This document shows positions 45,518 through 56,779 of a stretch of 64,000 nt of DNA, in pieces. Made by a program: the position numbers and the translations under genes. The notes under the pieces were generated by a model. That model ran no database searches and was not told the origin of the DNA. It saw nothing but the letters and a program-made list of their open reading frames with translations. Each line of letters opens with the position of its first letter. Positions within the stretch are counted from its first letter, which is position 1. This DNA comes from Nannochloropsis oceanica (lineage: Eukaryota > Sar > Eustigmatophyceae > Eustigmatales > Monodopsidaceae), in contig CP038124.1 of the NCBI GenBank assembly GCA_004519485.1, positions 359,387-423,386 of the forward strand. The letters run 5' to 3'.

Positions 45518-47023
45518 ACAATCGCACCACCAATTGCAGGGGCGATTATGAGAGCGGGATCGAGGGCCGAGACGAGGTATCCTCCTCATCCGTTCCTGAT
45601 CCTCTACCACCACCATTACTATCATCATCATCTTCACCACCAAACCCGCCAGCCGCGCACAAGCGGCGTTATTGTTCCTTTTTTCGGTATGGTCGCTGCA
45701 CTCGCCTGTTTCCCTCCACCTGTGCCTTTCTCCACGAGCCCTGCCCTCAAGGCCTTGACTGCACCGATTTTAGATATTGCCAGAAAGGTCACCCACGAGC
45801 CTGGGAAGACAAGAGGGAATGGGCCAAGCCCTGCCGTTTCTATCGGGCCGGTGGGTTCTGCATACGATTGGAACGCAAAGAATGTATGTACCAACATGTG
45901 ATGTGCAGGGACGGGAAGGACTGTCAGGAGGGAAGGTGTCAGTGGGGGCATCCATGGGAATGGCGCTGTAAGGGTTGTGTCAAATGTGGGAGTGATGGAG
46001 GAAGATTGAAAAAAGGGGAAGAGGGGTTGACAGGGGCAGGGGTTTTGCTGTTGTCGCCTTCTCATGAGGAAGGGAAGTATGACCTTGTGCTCGTTGAAGA
46101 GGAAAATTGGGATGCGGACGGGGCAAGGGAGTGGGGAGAGATGGGCGGTCGGATCAGCAGTCTCGGTAGAGACAAAGACGAAAACGAGGACGATGTTGGG
46201 GCGGTTGGAGGGAATGCCGTGGGGAGGGAGGAAGCACCTGTTGTGGCAGCACGCGAACTCTTGGAGGAGACGGCAGGCACCGTGCAAGTCAGTGTCACTA
46301 CAATCGGTGCTTGTCCCTACGTGGATGTCGGTTTATTCCATCGGTATCGCTGCTATTTGCTCGTCTTGGATAAGGCGGAGGTGAGTGTCGGAGTGTACCA
46401 ACAAGCACGAAAGAATGCGGGGTTGCCTCGCAGCTGGAGGGAGACGTTGGACATGAGGCGATTTCCATTGGACAGGGTTGGGGAGGAGATGAGGATGAAG
46501 AAGGGGAAGAGGAGGGGGGCCACCAGGGAGGGCGAGGGTTACAAATCGGGAGCAGGGCAAAAGAAGAGGAAGAGAGATGAGCGGGGCGGGGGCGAGGTGG
46601 ACCAGGAGGGGGAGGTGGCGGGGGATGAGGAGGAGGAGGAGGAGGAGGAGGGAATGGAAGGAGGAGGGGAAGGACATGGAAATAAAAAGGTGAAGGACAA
46701 GGGCAAGGGCGAGAAAATGGATGTGGAGGAGAAGGAGGAGGAGGAGGTTGGGGGGGGGGGGGGGGCATTCGGTGTTGATGAACGATCTCATCTACAGTCA
46801 CAAAGGCAGGGGTCATGCGTTGGCAGAGCGGGTGCGGCAAGTGCTGAGTGAAATGTTTCGTGCAGGATGGCTAGACCCTTACTTCTCTTCATCTGCATCT
46901 CCACCTGCAGGCGCTGCTGACGCTCCCTCGCCGCCAACATCGATGGTGGCAAAACGAGGGTGGGGAGGAAGACGTGGGGAAGTGAGGGGGAGAAGAGGAG
47001 GAGGACGAGGAGGAGGAAATTGA
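45427..47023 (+). CDS. CCCH zinc-finger/Nudix-hydrolase fusion protein (frame break at poly-G)
   Basis: A single long exon from 45427 reads about 440 residues. After a change of frame at the 16-G run 46750-46765 it continues to a stop at 47023, for about 532 aa. Residues about 81-178 hold four Cys3His fingers: CSFFRYGRC...CAFLH, CPQGLDC...CQKGH, CRFYRAGGFC...CMYQH and CRDGKDC...CQWGH. Such fingers usually bind RNA. Residues about 260-285 form a Nudix box (GNAVGREEAPVVAARELLEE) in the G-x5-E-x7-RE-x2-EE pattern, with one extra residue before the final Gly. Nudix enzymes split nucleoside diphosphate links, including mRNA caps. The frame after the G run (LIYSHKGRGHALAERVRQVL) looks like real protein, unlike the unshifted frame, which ends quickly. 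The linker is Glu/Lys-rich and the C-terminus Gly/Arg-rich. Confidence 0.78.
46750..46765 (+). repeat. 16-G homopolymer at a frame change
   Basis: This poly-G tract in the CCCH-Nudix gene coincides with the point where the reading frame must shift to continue credible protein. Confidence 0.85.
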
Positions 47024-48565
47024 GTTCCTGCGGACGAAATGGTCACAATCAGAATATTAAAATGTAACTATTTAAAATATGATTTGAATGTAAAAAGAAC
47101 TATTTATGCGTGGACGAGCGCGGGAAACGCTTTGATTTAATTATAAACCCGTTGCACATTCTGCTGCTTTAAGTAACATCTCCTTCCCCCTTCCCTCCCT
47201 GATTGCCCTTAAGGGAAAGATGTATCTCACAGTGAGAAAGTTATAGGCGGCCCTAAAAATGTGCCGATAGGTTGCCGCCAAATGGCCTTATTCTCTGCGA
47301 GCTTTCGATGTGAAGGAGACAGATACATAATATGTTATGTTCCCTGCTTCTTCTCTGTGAATTTTGCCTTCCGGTGCCCTGCTGTAGTCGATAAGGGTCC
47401 GGCAGTCAGAGCTTGCTTTGGTCAAAAGGATGTAAAATTGCGGAAACCTCACCTGGTGTTTCTTGAGAGTTCACTGCCGCTTGTCTGATCACACACGTAG
47501 AACCGGTAGAGCCCATTGCTCCAGTATCGCCCTTTTTCGTGTCTTGAAACGACGTCCTAGTATTATTTGCCATATATCCACGAGAGATTCAATTGGCACG
47601 TCCAACAACACCAGTCAAAATTCTACCGTCGCCCGGCGCGCGACGTACAAATTCCTCCTGCTTGTTGCCGTTCAAGAGGGAAGACTCTCGGACAAATCAC
47701 TTCTCCTGTCTTGGAGCCTTATGTCATCTGGCAGATGCAGAGTTGATATGATAAGTATCGAATCATAAACAAACGCTCTTGGATGGCACCCACAAGCTAC
47801 ATCAAAACGTCGCTTTTATCCTAATCTATCAGATTATACACTTCCCGTGGGTAATCGTTGCAGGCATGTGGTGAATTTGCCCTCATGACGGTTCATATGG
47901 TTGTGATGCTCCAGGCAACATCGGGGCATCATCTGCTCGTTTTGCACGGAGAATTTGCACCCATTCCATGACATTTTCACACACGGTTAGGACTATGAAA
48001 ATGTCCAACCACAACCACGATGTCGCTCAATACACTGTAGGACTATTTCGTGACATTATAGGATATTTTGGCGTGAATTTGTTCGTACACAGAGGCATCA
48101 AAAAATGTGCCTCTCGGCTCAAGGCTCTCGAGCCGAAAGAGGAGAGACGCATGTGAGGATGATACTAGTGTCTTCTCGGAGACCAAACGTCAAGTATGGC
48201 TTAGCGCAGACGTACTGAGACGGAGAGAGAGAAGGGATGTCAACTTTGCTGGAGCCACTTTCTAGGCGCTTTTTGAGGACACTTGCTCTCGTTCCGCTTT
48301 TCCTGCTGTTCACGGCCATCGCTGATAGATCTCTGCCTGCAGGGAGCCTTTGTTCCTGCTCATCCTGACGAGGCAGAAGCGATGTGAGGCGAAGAGCGCT
48401 TTCGCCTTTCTTCTATGCAATATACATTCGGCGACCCAGTGACAGAAAGAAAAGGGCCTCCGTGTGTGAACCAAATTCACTTCCCTAACACTATTCTGAC
48501 AACGTCGACATGCTCGCACTCACGCCCTCTACCCTACATTATTCCTCTCTGTCAGCACGTGAATT
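47024..48565. other. intergenic gap
   Basis: About 1.5 kb separates two plus-strand genes. A small imperfect hairpin around 48110-48138 (CTCGGCTC against GAGCCGAA) is the only structure noted. No gene is supported. Confidence 0.5.
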
Positions 48566-50717
48566 ATGACAGACCGCGAGCTCCAGAGGCTTTCCGCCAT
48601 GCTCCACAATATGGCCAAGGCGCAGCAACTGCAGCGACAAGAGCAAGGGGTACCAGATCATGTGTCAGCTACGCTCAGCTCCCGAGGCCAGTCGTCCCGC
48701 CCACCACCACCGCTTTCATCCCCTACTTTCCTGCCTTGTCCGCTTGGCGGCGCTCATCACAACCCCGCCACGCCCTCTCCGCAGGACGGCAGCAACGAGC
48801 CTTCCCTCTACGCCTACTCCCCCTCCCTGCTCCTGCCCCCGTCTTTCCACGACCGCGTACTCCATCCCGGCCGTAATCCTGCCCTCTTCGCCTCGGACCC
48901 CACCATCCTGACCAGCCCGGTCTCCGGGCGCGGGTACCAGTTGCTCTCCCTTCTCAATCGTTGTAAATACCGGAACTATGTCATGCTCGCCGAGCCCGTT
49001 GAGTTCTGTCCCCCCTCTTTCCACACTCCTGCCCTGCAGCCTCGGCTGACATCGAACAAGGTCGTCGTCAAGGTGGGTGTTCTCGTCACATATGCCCGCG
49101 TGCCTGCATGCCTTGCCCTTCCCCTACCGGTGTGTCGCATACGTGTATGTCCCTTGCCGGCAACTCCCCCGGGGGGCGTTCGTATTCTCCCTCTTTTTCG
49201 CCCCTCTCCCTCATTCCTTCCCTTTGAGTCATGTTTCGGACGCCTTGTTCCTCCGTAATCGTCCGTTTGCGTGTTTCTGTCCCATGACTGACCCTCCTTT
49301 CCTCTCCTCGAGGTCCTTCCCTCCATATGGCATGTCTCAGACGGCTATGTCCCTCGCCCACGATTACCCCGGAGGCCTTTTATCCTCTCCTTGCCTCGCT
49401 TTTTTTCTCCCTTTCTCTCTCCTTATTTCTTTCAGTGGCTCCCCTCTCTCCTGCTTTCCCCGTCCTCCTTCTCTCTGTCTCACCCTCCTTCCCTCCCTCC
49501 TCTTGTGCGTTCTGCCGGGATGGCTTCTCCTCTCTCTATGCCTTGTGGTCGTCTTTGATGCTCATCCCTCCCTCCCTCCCTCTCTCCCTTCCAGGTGATT
49601 CGTCAAGCTTGGCTTCGATCGATGCTCGACAGAGACGACTCTCCCATCGGAGAGCTCGCCGCCCTCCTGCATCTTGCCTCGCCCTCCCTCCATGTCTCCT
49701 CCTCCCTCTCCTCCTCGAGCTCGAACCGCACCGGTACCAGCACTGCTCCTAGCAGCACCAGCATCAGCCGCAGTGCGGAGGAACACCCGCATGTGGTGCC
49801 CCTGGTGGAGGCCATGGCCGACTCGGCGTGTGTCTACCTTATCTTCCCATACTCCGACGGAGGAGAGCTCTTCGAGCACGTTGCGGCACATCCAGAGGGA
49901 CTGAAGGAGAAGGAGGCGCGAAGGCTCTTCCGGCAGATCACCTCAGGGTTGAAGTACCTCGAGGGAAGGGGGTTAAGCCACGGGGATGTGAGCTTGGAGA
50001 ACGTCATGCTGAGCCGGGGGAGGCACGGAGCGCCGGCGGTGGCACGATTGATTGACCTGGAAATGGCGCGAAAGGTGGCGATGATCGAGGGGGAGGGAGG
50101 AAAGGACAGCCTAGGGGTTGAAGGAGGTGACAAGACAGAGAAGGCAGTGTGGGCTGCAGAAGGGGGAAGGGAGGGAGAAAGGGGGAGGGCAAGCCATGGA
50201 TGGCGGCAGGGACAGCAACGAAAGCTTGCGGGGGGGAAGCCAGGTTATGTTGCTCCCGAGGTTGTCTCCGGCTTCATCACTGACTTCCTGGCAGCTGACG
50301 TGTGGAGTTTGGGTATCTGTTTGGTCATCCTTTTAACGGGCCGGCCGTTGTACACTGACCCCGACGACGTGTGTTTTCACTTGCTGGCTGAGGGAAGGAT
50401 CGAGGAGGTGCTTGACCATTACAAATACCAATACGGTATTCGGTTGCCCTCCTCCTTTGCCCCCCCTTCCTCCCTATCCATTCCCACTTCCTCCTCCTCT
50501 TCATCTTTTGCGTCTTCGTCTTTTTTCTCCGAGGGGAATGAAGGATTATGGGGGACTGCTGCCGCTTTGCCGCAGGAGGGAGGAAGGGAGGGTGAGGTGG
50601 AGGATCTGGTGATTTGGATGCTTCAGGCAGATCCTAAAAAGCGACCTACGCTGGAGGAAATTCTGGTCCATCCCTGGGTTCGGCAGAGGGAGGGAGAGAG
50701 GGAGGAATGGGCAACCA

Positions 50718-50749
<32 letters not shown>

Positions 50750-52234
50750 CAGCGGGAAGAGGAGAAATGGCTGCCCTGCCAGCAGGCGTTGCAGCTAAAT
50801 ATGCAGCAGCGGCAGCAGCAACAACAGCAACATTTTTTAGAGCAACAGCAGCAGCAGCAGCAGCAAATGTCGGACGAAAGGCAGGGAGGGAAGGAGGGAC
50901 GTCGAGGTGTGCATGCCTCGCCTCCTCTCTGTCGCCCATCTACTCAAGAGCAGGAGCTCTACGCTTCTTCCTCCTCCTCCTCCTCCTCCTCCTCCTTCTC
51001 TCCTCCCTTTTCTTCCTCTCCCTGTCTTCCTTCAGCCCAACCCGCCATCCAAGCGGCAGTGGCAACTTCTGGAGGGAAGAAAAAAGATCGGTCCACTCTC
51101 CTCACGACGAGCATGCCGGTAGCAGGAGCAACGACGTCAACAAGAGCAGCAGCAGCAGCAGCAGCAGTAACATTGATGACCACCCCCTCCACCTGCACTT
51201 CCCTCCTCCTCCATGCCGCACAGCAGCAGCTCCAGCAGCAGCCGCAGCAGCAATTGCTGTCTTCCCCTTCCTCTCTCCTTCCTTCCTCGCACTCCTCCTC
51301 CTGCTTTTACACGGAACACGATAGAGCAATGAAGCGTCTTCTCTCGGGCAAGCACCACCAACGGCAGCAGCATCTCCAACAGCAACGGCGGCGGCGGCGG
51401 CGACTTGAACAGACGCAGATCGGGACGGAAAAGGATCGGGAACACCACCAAGCGACAGCAGTAGCAGCAGCAGCAGCTACGATCACCGTCATTCCTCCCC
51501 CCATTGTGCCTGGCTCTCGCTCCCTCTGGGGAGACAGTCTCAGCAGCAGTAGCAGCAGCAGTAGCAGCAGCGGTAGCGGAAGCTACTCTCCTGCTACAAC
51601 CACCAGCCCTTCCTCCCCGCCCTGGTCTTCCCCACTCGTTTCCCCTTCTTCCTTCTCCTCTTCTGCAAAACAGTGGAATTTGAATATCACCGCACCTCCT
51701 GCTGGTTCTTGTGCTGCTGCAACTGCGACAGCGGCGGCGGATCTCAGTCCTCTTTTCATGCCTTCTTCGGACAACAATTCCATTAATTATGGTTTTAATT
51801 GCGCGCAGCTGCAGCACCACCAACAGCAGCAGTGGCAGCCGCTGGAGCAGCAGAAGAAGAAGAGCAACGAAGAGGACGAGGAGGAGGAAAGGATGGAGAT
51901 GGAAGTGTGCTCGTCTCGCAAAAACGAGAAGCAATATTTATGGAGCAGCTGCAGCACCAGTATCAGTACCTGCAGCAATGTCGACCGGCAGCATCAGAAG
52001 AATATAATGCTCCTCTCCCCCCGTCCCTCTTCTTCCACCTCCACGTCCTCTTCCTCCTCCTCTTCCTTCTCCCCCACCTTGATGGTCACCCCCATCCGCA
52101 CCCATGACCTCGCCCTCCCCCCCTTCTTCCCTCTTGCCGACCATCCTCCCTCCCTCCCTCCTTCTCTCCCTTCCCACGACACCCTCTCATCCCCTCGCTC
52201 TCTCTATCCTATAACCTTTCTGGCGGGTCAGTGA
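48566..52234 (+). CDS. Ser/Thr-kinase-like protein 2 with HGD and DLE motifs
   Basis: Two exons (48566-49072, 49595-52234) join in phase 0 to 1048 aa. The intron falls directly after the beta-3 strand (KVVVK|VIRQAW), so the ATP-binding Lys is at the exon junction. SPIGELAALLHLA supplies the C-helix Glu and CVYLIFPYSDGGELFEHV the hinge. The catalytic loop LSHGDVSLENVML is at about 296 and RLIDLEMARK at about 323. YVAPEVVS is at about 386 and DVWSLGICLVILLTGRPLY follows. The kinase fold ends near residue 530 (HPWVRQ). The remaining half is Gln- and Ser-rich, with runs from CAG and TCC repeats. HGD and DLE replace HRD and DFG as in the two neighbours. The catalytic Asp and Asn are kept, so it may be active; substrate unknown. 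In-frame ATGs close to 48566 make the exact start uncertain. Confidence 0.82.
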
Positions 52235-53104
52235 GGATGAAGGTGCAGGAGGGAGGAAAAGAGAGAGGGGCAACCAGCCCACCAGCCCATTGGAAGCACA
52301 ATGTATCTGTGTGTATTTATTTCTGATATCGTTTACCCAGCAACGCAGCTACACCAGCATCAACCCAGCATCAGCACCAGCCGTAGCAATTACAGCAGCC
52401 CCCCCAATATGTGCACCCTTTTCGAGCGTGTGATGTTTACACACTTTTCTATTAATTTGATTTATCAATCTTTCATCTAATGCCACCTATCCCTGCAGCA
52501 GAGAGAAGATCTAGTGGGGAGAAAGGGCAGGATGAAGGGAATATAAGAAGAAAATCAAGTGTAAAAAGAAGTGTGAGAAACAGCGAGAGAGATTGAATGA
52601 GAGAGAGCGGACAAGGAAGAAGGGGAAGAGGGATGAAGGCTCCTCTTTGCCAACCATTTTCTGCTATCAGAGAAAAATCAGAGATGAGGAACTTTCCCGT
52701 AGGCTTTGGAAAGGATGAGAGGCGCTCTTAATAATTTAAATGTGTGATTGTATACCCAGCCACCTTTATCACCATCGTAAAAATCAGTACCCGTAGTACA
52801 TTATATATACCATATTTCGTACTACTGTTATTACTACTATTACTAATTATTATTACAAGCTAATAATTAATTTGTTGGTATATCTTATATTTATAAAAAC
52901 TAAAACAAATATTATGTTCCGAACGACGAGCGACGGTATTCAAATAGAAAGAGAGATAGAGGAGAAAAGGATATAGAGAGAAGGAGAAAATAGACAAACA
53001 ATTTCGTGCTGGGAAAGAGAAAACAAACGTGTGAGGGATAAAAAAGAAGGAGCAGCTACATCAGCGGCCCTATGTCAAGCCACATATTTTTAGTATCTTT
53101 CAAT

Positions 53105-53153
<49 letters not shown>

Positions 53154-54042
53154 TTACTTAAAAGAGAAAAGGCCAACATCAGCAGCCAGCTCCTGGGAGC
53201 ATAAAGAGTTGTAAGAAGGATCGAAAATGAGGGGGTGTACGGCCTACAGCCACCACCGTACGAAAACGAGCTGGGAGGGGGAAACAGCGCTCACCACTTC
53301 AATACCCTACGGGATGAGTACTCGCGACGAGGGTACAGTAAAAGAGACAAGAGAGAAACATGGAGTGATAATTAAGAGCAGCAGTAGCAGCAGTGTCAAA
53401 AGGGAAAGCAAGCGTAAGAGCAAAGCGAGTAGACGAGAAGACGTCATGAAAAAAATCCAAACGAAGCCCGCAGCAAGAAAAATGGTGAAAAGAGACTACC
53501 AAAAAGAAGGGGATCAAAACCCGACCCCTCTCGGACAGACAAACCAAGCAGCCAGCAGCCAGTCCGATAGATATTATTATATATTACAACGTGATCCATT
53601 CGCAGAGAAAACAGAGAGTCATTACAAGATAGAGAAGAGCACTATCAGTGATAGTGGGGAAAATCAAAATATAGGGGAAAATAAAAACCCCTCCCAAAAA
53701 AAATATAGAATAACTCTTTGGTAATCATCACTTTATCTCTTTTTTCTAATTCTCTCCTTTCCTCTTCTTCCTTGCTCCGTTCATCCCTCGCCCCTTTCTT
53801 TATTCAGCGGTGTAAGAACCAGTCAATGTACCCACACAGGAATAGGGAAAGCGAAATTAGCAAAGATGGGGATACGCGTGTTACCGAGAGGCCGCTCACT
53901 TCGCTTCGCTTTTTCCTTTCTTTTCGAACGTATTCATTCATTGTCGTCCTGCCTTAATCTGAGAAAAGAAAGTAAGAAATAAGGAAGGGAGAAAGCAAGG
54001 GAGCGAGAGAGGGAGGGAGCAAGGGAGGGAGAATCTATTCTC
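52235..54042. other. convergent intergenic gap with CAG run
   Basis: The gap separates the 3' ends of kinase gene 2 (+) and the MAPEG gene (-). It is AT-rich at 52740-52920 and purine-rich around 52500-53040. A 165-codon frame at 53227-53724 is Lys/Ser-rich with no recognisable domain and is not called. The CAG run is listed separately. Confidence 0.5.
53105..53153 (+). repeat. pure CAG repeat, about 16 units, noncoding
   Basis: An uninterrupted CAG run lies in the convergent gap. It is the longest pure trinucleotide array I noticed outside genes. Confidence 0.92.
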
Positions 54043-54877
54043 CTACTTCTTCCCCAGCGCGCCTAGCAAACCATTGATGCTCAGTCCCACCACCGATAAG
54101 AGCCCCCCAAAAAACGTGATGGCACGATGAGGTTGCTTTCCCATTGCATATGTCACGGTATGCAGGACTCGGGAAACGGCGAAGGAGAAGACGAGGACGA
54201 TATGCGCAGAAGCGGAGAGGGGAGATTGAAGTGCGCCCCAAGCAATGATCAAACCCTAAGGCAGAAGGGGGAGGGGGAGAATAAGAGTATGAAAAAAAGG
54301 AGCGTGACGAAAAGAAAGACAAGGTTAATGTTCATAGGAGTGGAGAGGAGGGGCTAGAGCAATGAACAGGCCCATTCAACGAGAGAGGATGGAAAGGAGG
54401 GGATGAGGGAGGGAAAAGCCCCAAACAAAGACAAAGAAGGGAGAAAATATAAGTTTGTGCAGATGATAGCATGCCAATTAATTTTTCTGTATGATCATCG
54501 GGATCGGGACGTACTAGATGAGCGTAAAAGGAAAGCAGGCGAAGGAGACGATGGAGGGGGAAAAGACGTACCAGCGGAATGTTCTCCAAATCATTCGCGA
54601 CGATACGCGTCCAGCGTTGCTCAATCTCCTTTGCCTTCTTCAAACCTTTATCCTCATTCCCTTTTTCTGCCGTCTTGGCAGTACCATCGAAAGACTGCGT
54701 CCCGGCTTGGGGCATAAAACACACGTCTTCAGGCGGGCGCATCCCCGCCCCGAAGCGCGCGCCTCCCTGTGCAAACACGGTGACAATGTGCTTGACCAGT
54801 AAGGCCAGCGTCGCGGCGGCCGTGGCTTGAAGGGGTGCATTGGGCTCGTTGAGCACCGCGAGGAGATTGACGGGCAT
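54043..54877 (-). CDS. microsomal glutathione S-transferase 1-like (MAPEG) protein
   Basis: Two minus-strand exons (54877-54572, 54255-54043) join in phase 0 to 172 aa, close to the usual MGST1 length of about 155. MAPEG proteins are membrane enzymes that conjugate glutathione to reactive lipids or reduce lipid peroxides, normally in the ER or outer mitochondrial membrane. TM1 is at about residues 15-35 (ATLALLVKHIVTVFA). MRPPEDV and RWTRIVANDLENIPLG are the diagnostic motifs. The later helices are IIAWGALQSPLSASAHIVLV, VSRVLHTVTYAMG and ITFFGGLLSVVGLSINGLL. The order and the RxxRxxxNDLENI motif match MGST1 rather than MGST2/3. The Met at 54877 is the only reasonable start ahead of TM1. Confidence 0.9.
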
Positions 54878-56779
54878 GACGCCTTCAGAAGTTCTGTCAA
54901 GTGAGAGGTAAGGGGAGGGAGTATGTCATGAGGAGGTTGGGTTGATCTTGAGCGGCAGGAGTAGCCGTTGCCTCGTTAACACGCCGACAAGTAGCCAGCT
55001 AGATGTGGTCGATCGAAAGAAGGTGTGCATGGCTCACTGTGAACTTCGAAAGCATCACAAGGCGAGGGCAAGTTCAGCAGGCCGGTGCGTGGAGAGTCGG
55101 TTGACCTCGCTGTTGAAGAGCCGTGTATTGTTCGTCCCTCGGCACATTGCGTACTGGGACGCTGCCGATTGACACTGCTGCATCCAGACCTAGCTTCAGT
55201 ATGCAACGATTAGGAAACAATACTTTCTATCCTGCGCGGGGCACGCGGTCAGTCATAAAAAGGATTTGGTGGGCCAAACAAAAGCAAGAAGACAAGCAAT
55301 TGCCTTATATTTCTGTACCATAAACCACTACAGGTGTGTGCCAGTCAAAATTTGACATCAACAGAGTGACATTGATAAGCAAAAACTAGACTGGAGATTT
55401 AAAGGAAAGTAGTTTTACCGCCTCGTTATACCCACTCGAACAGCTACTGCTTGCTCCCTTCACCTATTATACAGCGAAGCAAAGTCAATATAATAGAAGC
55501 ATCACGAAATGCTGCGAAGGGATTGTCAATTAAAATTAAATCAATGACTTTGAATGCATAATAATGCCCATGTCATTACTTGTTTCTTTTTTTTTACTCG
55601 TTGTCGTTCTTATTCTTGTTCTTGCTCTTGTCATGGATGAAGCGGACAGCGGGTAAGGGGAGATTAAGGCTAGGGATGGTCGTGGTTTTCCTAGCGATTG
55701 TCACTTCAACTTATCCCAGGGCGATCCCATCCACCACTTAGACGAAAGACATCTTGCTCGGATTCCCTTCTTGTTTTTACTGTTCATACTTACATCCATT
55801 GCCTGTGCCGAAATGGTGTCGTACACATCTTTGTCCTCCCTCTTGTCCCTCTAACTTTCCTCCTTTTCCCTCTTTAGTGTCCTTTGTCTACAGGGCTGTA
55901 TCTTTTTGGCAGGATCGAATGAGGTTGGAAGGAGGAGGGTGGGCTAGCGGCCATGTCACACTCGGTAAAACCTCACCCAAGGAGCAGCAATCACGCCCTT
56001 TTTCAACCCCATTTCTTTGCTTCCTGGCACATGTCTATTCGTGTTTCCCGAGTGCATTTCTTATTTCTTCTACGATTCGACAGATACACACGTGCAATGT
56101 GTTTAGGAGTTTTCTTCCATGTCCTCATACAATTTTTCACTTGTTCTAGCTCTCGCTTTCGGGTTCACAATACATTGTTTGTGCCGTGCCCACACGATAC
56201 GATTGTATTAAACCACGCATTTGTCTAAACGGCGATCATACGATACTTGATCGAATTCGACCCTCCCTTTTCTCACTGACCCTCTCCAATGGTACTCCCT
56301 CTAGCTCCTCATAATTACATACTCATAGATATCTCGGGGGGGGTTCCCCAATAAACCTGTCTGAGAAGACCCCCTATAAACCCTTGCTCATCTTGCTCTT
56401 CCTGACTACTATATCTTTCTGTACGTGCTCTCAATCATACAATACATGGATGCAAATTCTCTTTTCAACCTTTTGTTCGTTTATGTCTTCGTTTTCGTTA
56501 TTCTGCCATTCAGCACCTACCTTCTAATCATCTCGATTGCTCGGTCGTTAATTTCTTTTCCGAATCAAGTAATAATCCCGGGTCACGAAATGAGAGTAAG
56601 ACGCAGGGAAAGATGGATGGAAAGATGGCAGGAGAAAGGAGAAACAGGTCGTCATTTTCGTCTCCTCTATTTCAAGGGAGATTGAGGACGTCCTTCCTTC
56701 CTTCCCTCCTGTTCGCCTTTGGAAACCTTACTTGCAGTATAGAATTAGGCCAATGCTACTGCGGCTGCTCTTACTGCAG
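54878..56779. other. intergenic gap
   Basis: Nearly 2 kb lies between the start of the MAPEG gene and the 3' end of kinase gene 3, both on the minus strand. AT-rich and TC-rich stretches alternate. No gene, RNA or repeat is supported. Confidence 0.5.

Noticed and set aside
53227-53724. 165-codon plus-strand frame, Lys/Ser-rich
   Set aside because: It has no recognisable domain, lies between two convergent gene ends and shows no splice or targeting features; a real small gene cannot be fully excluded.
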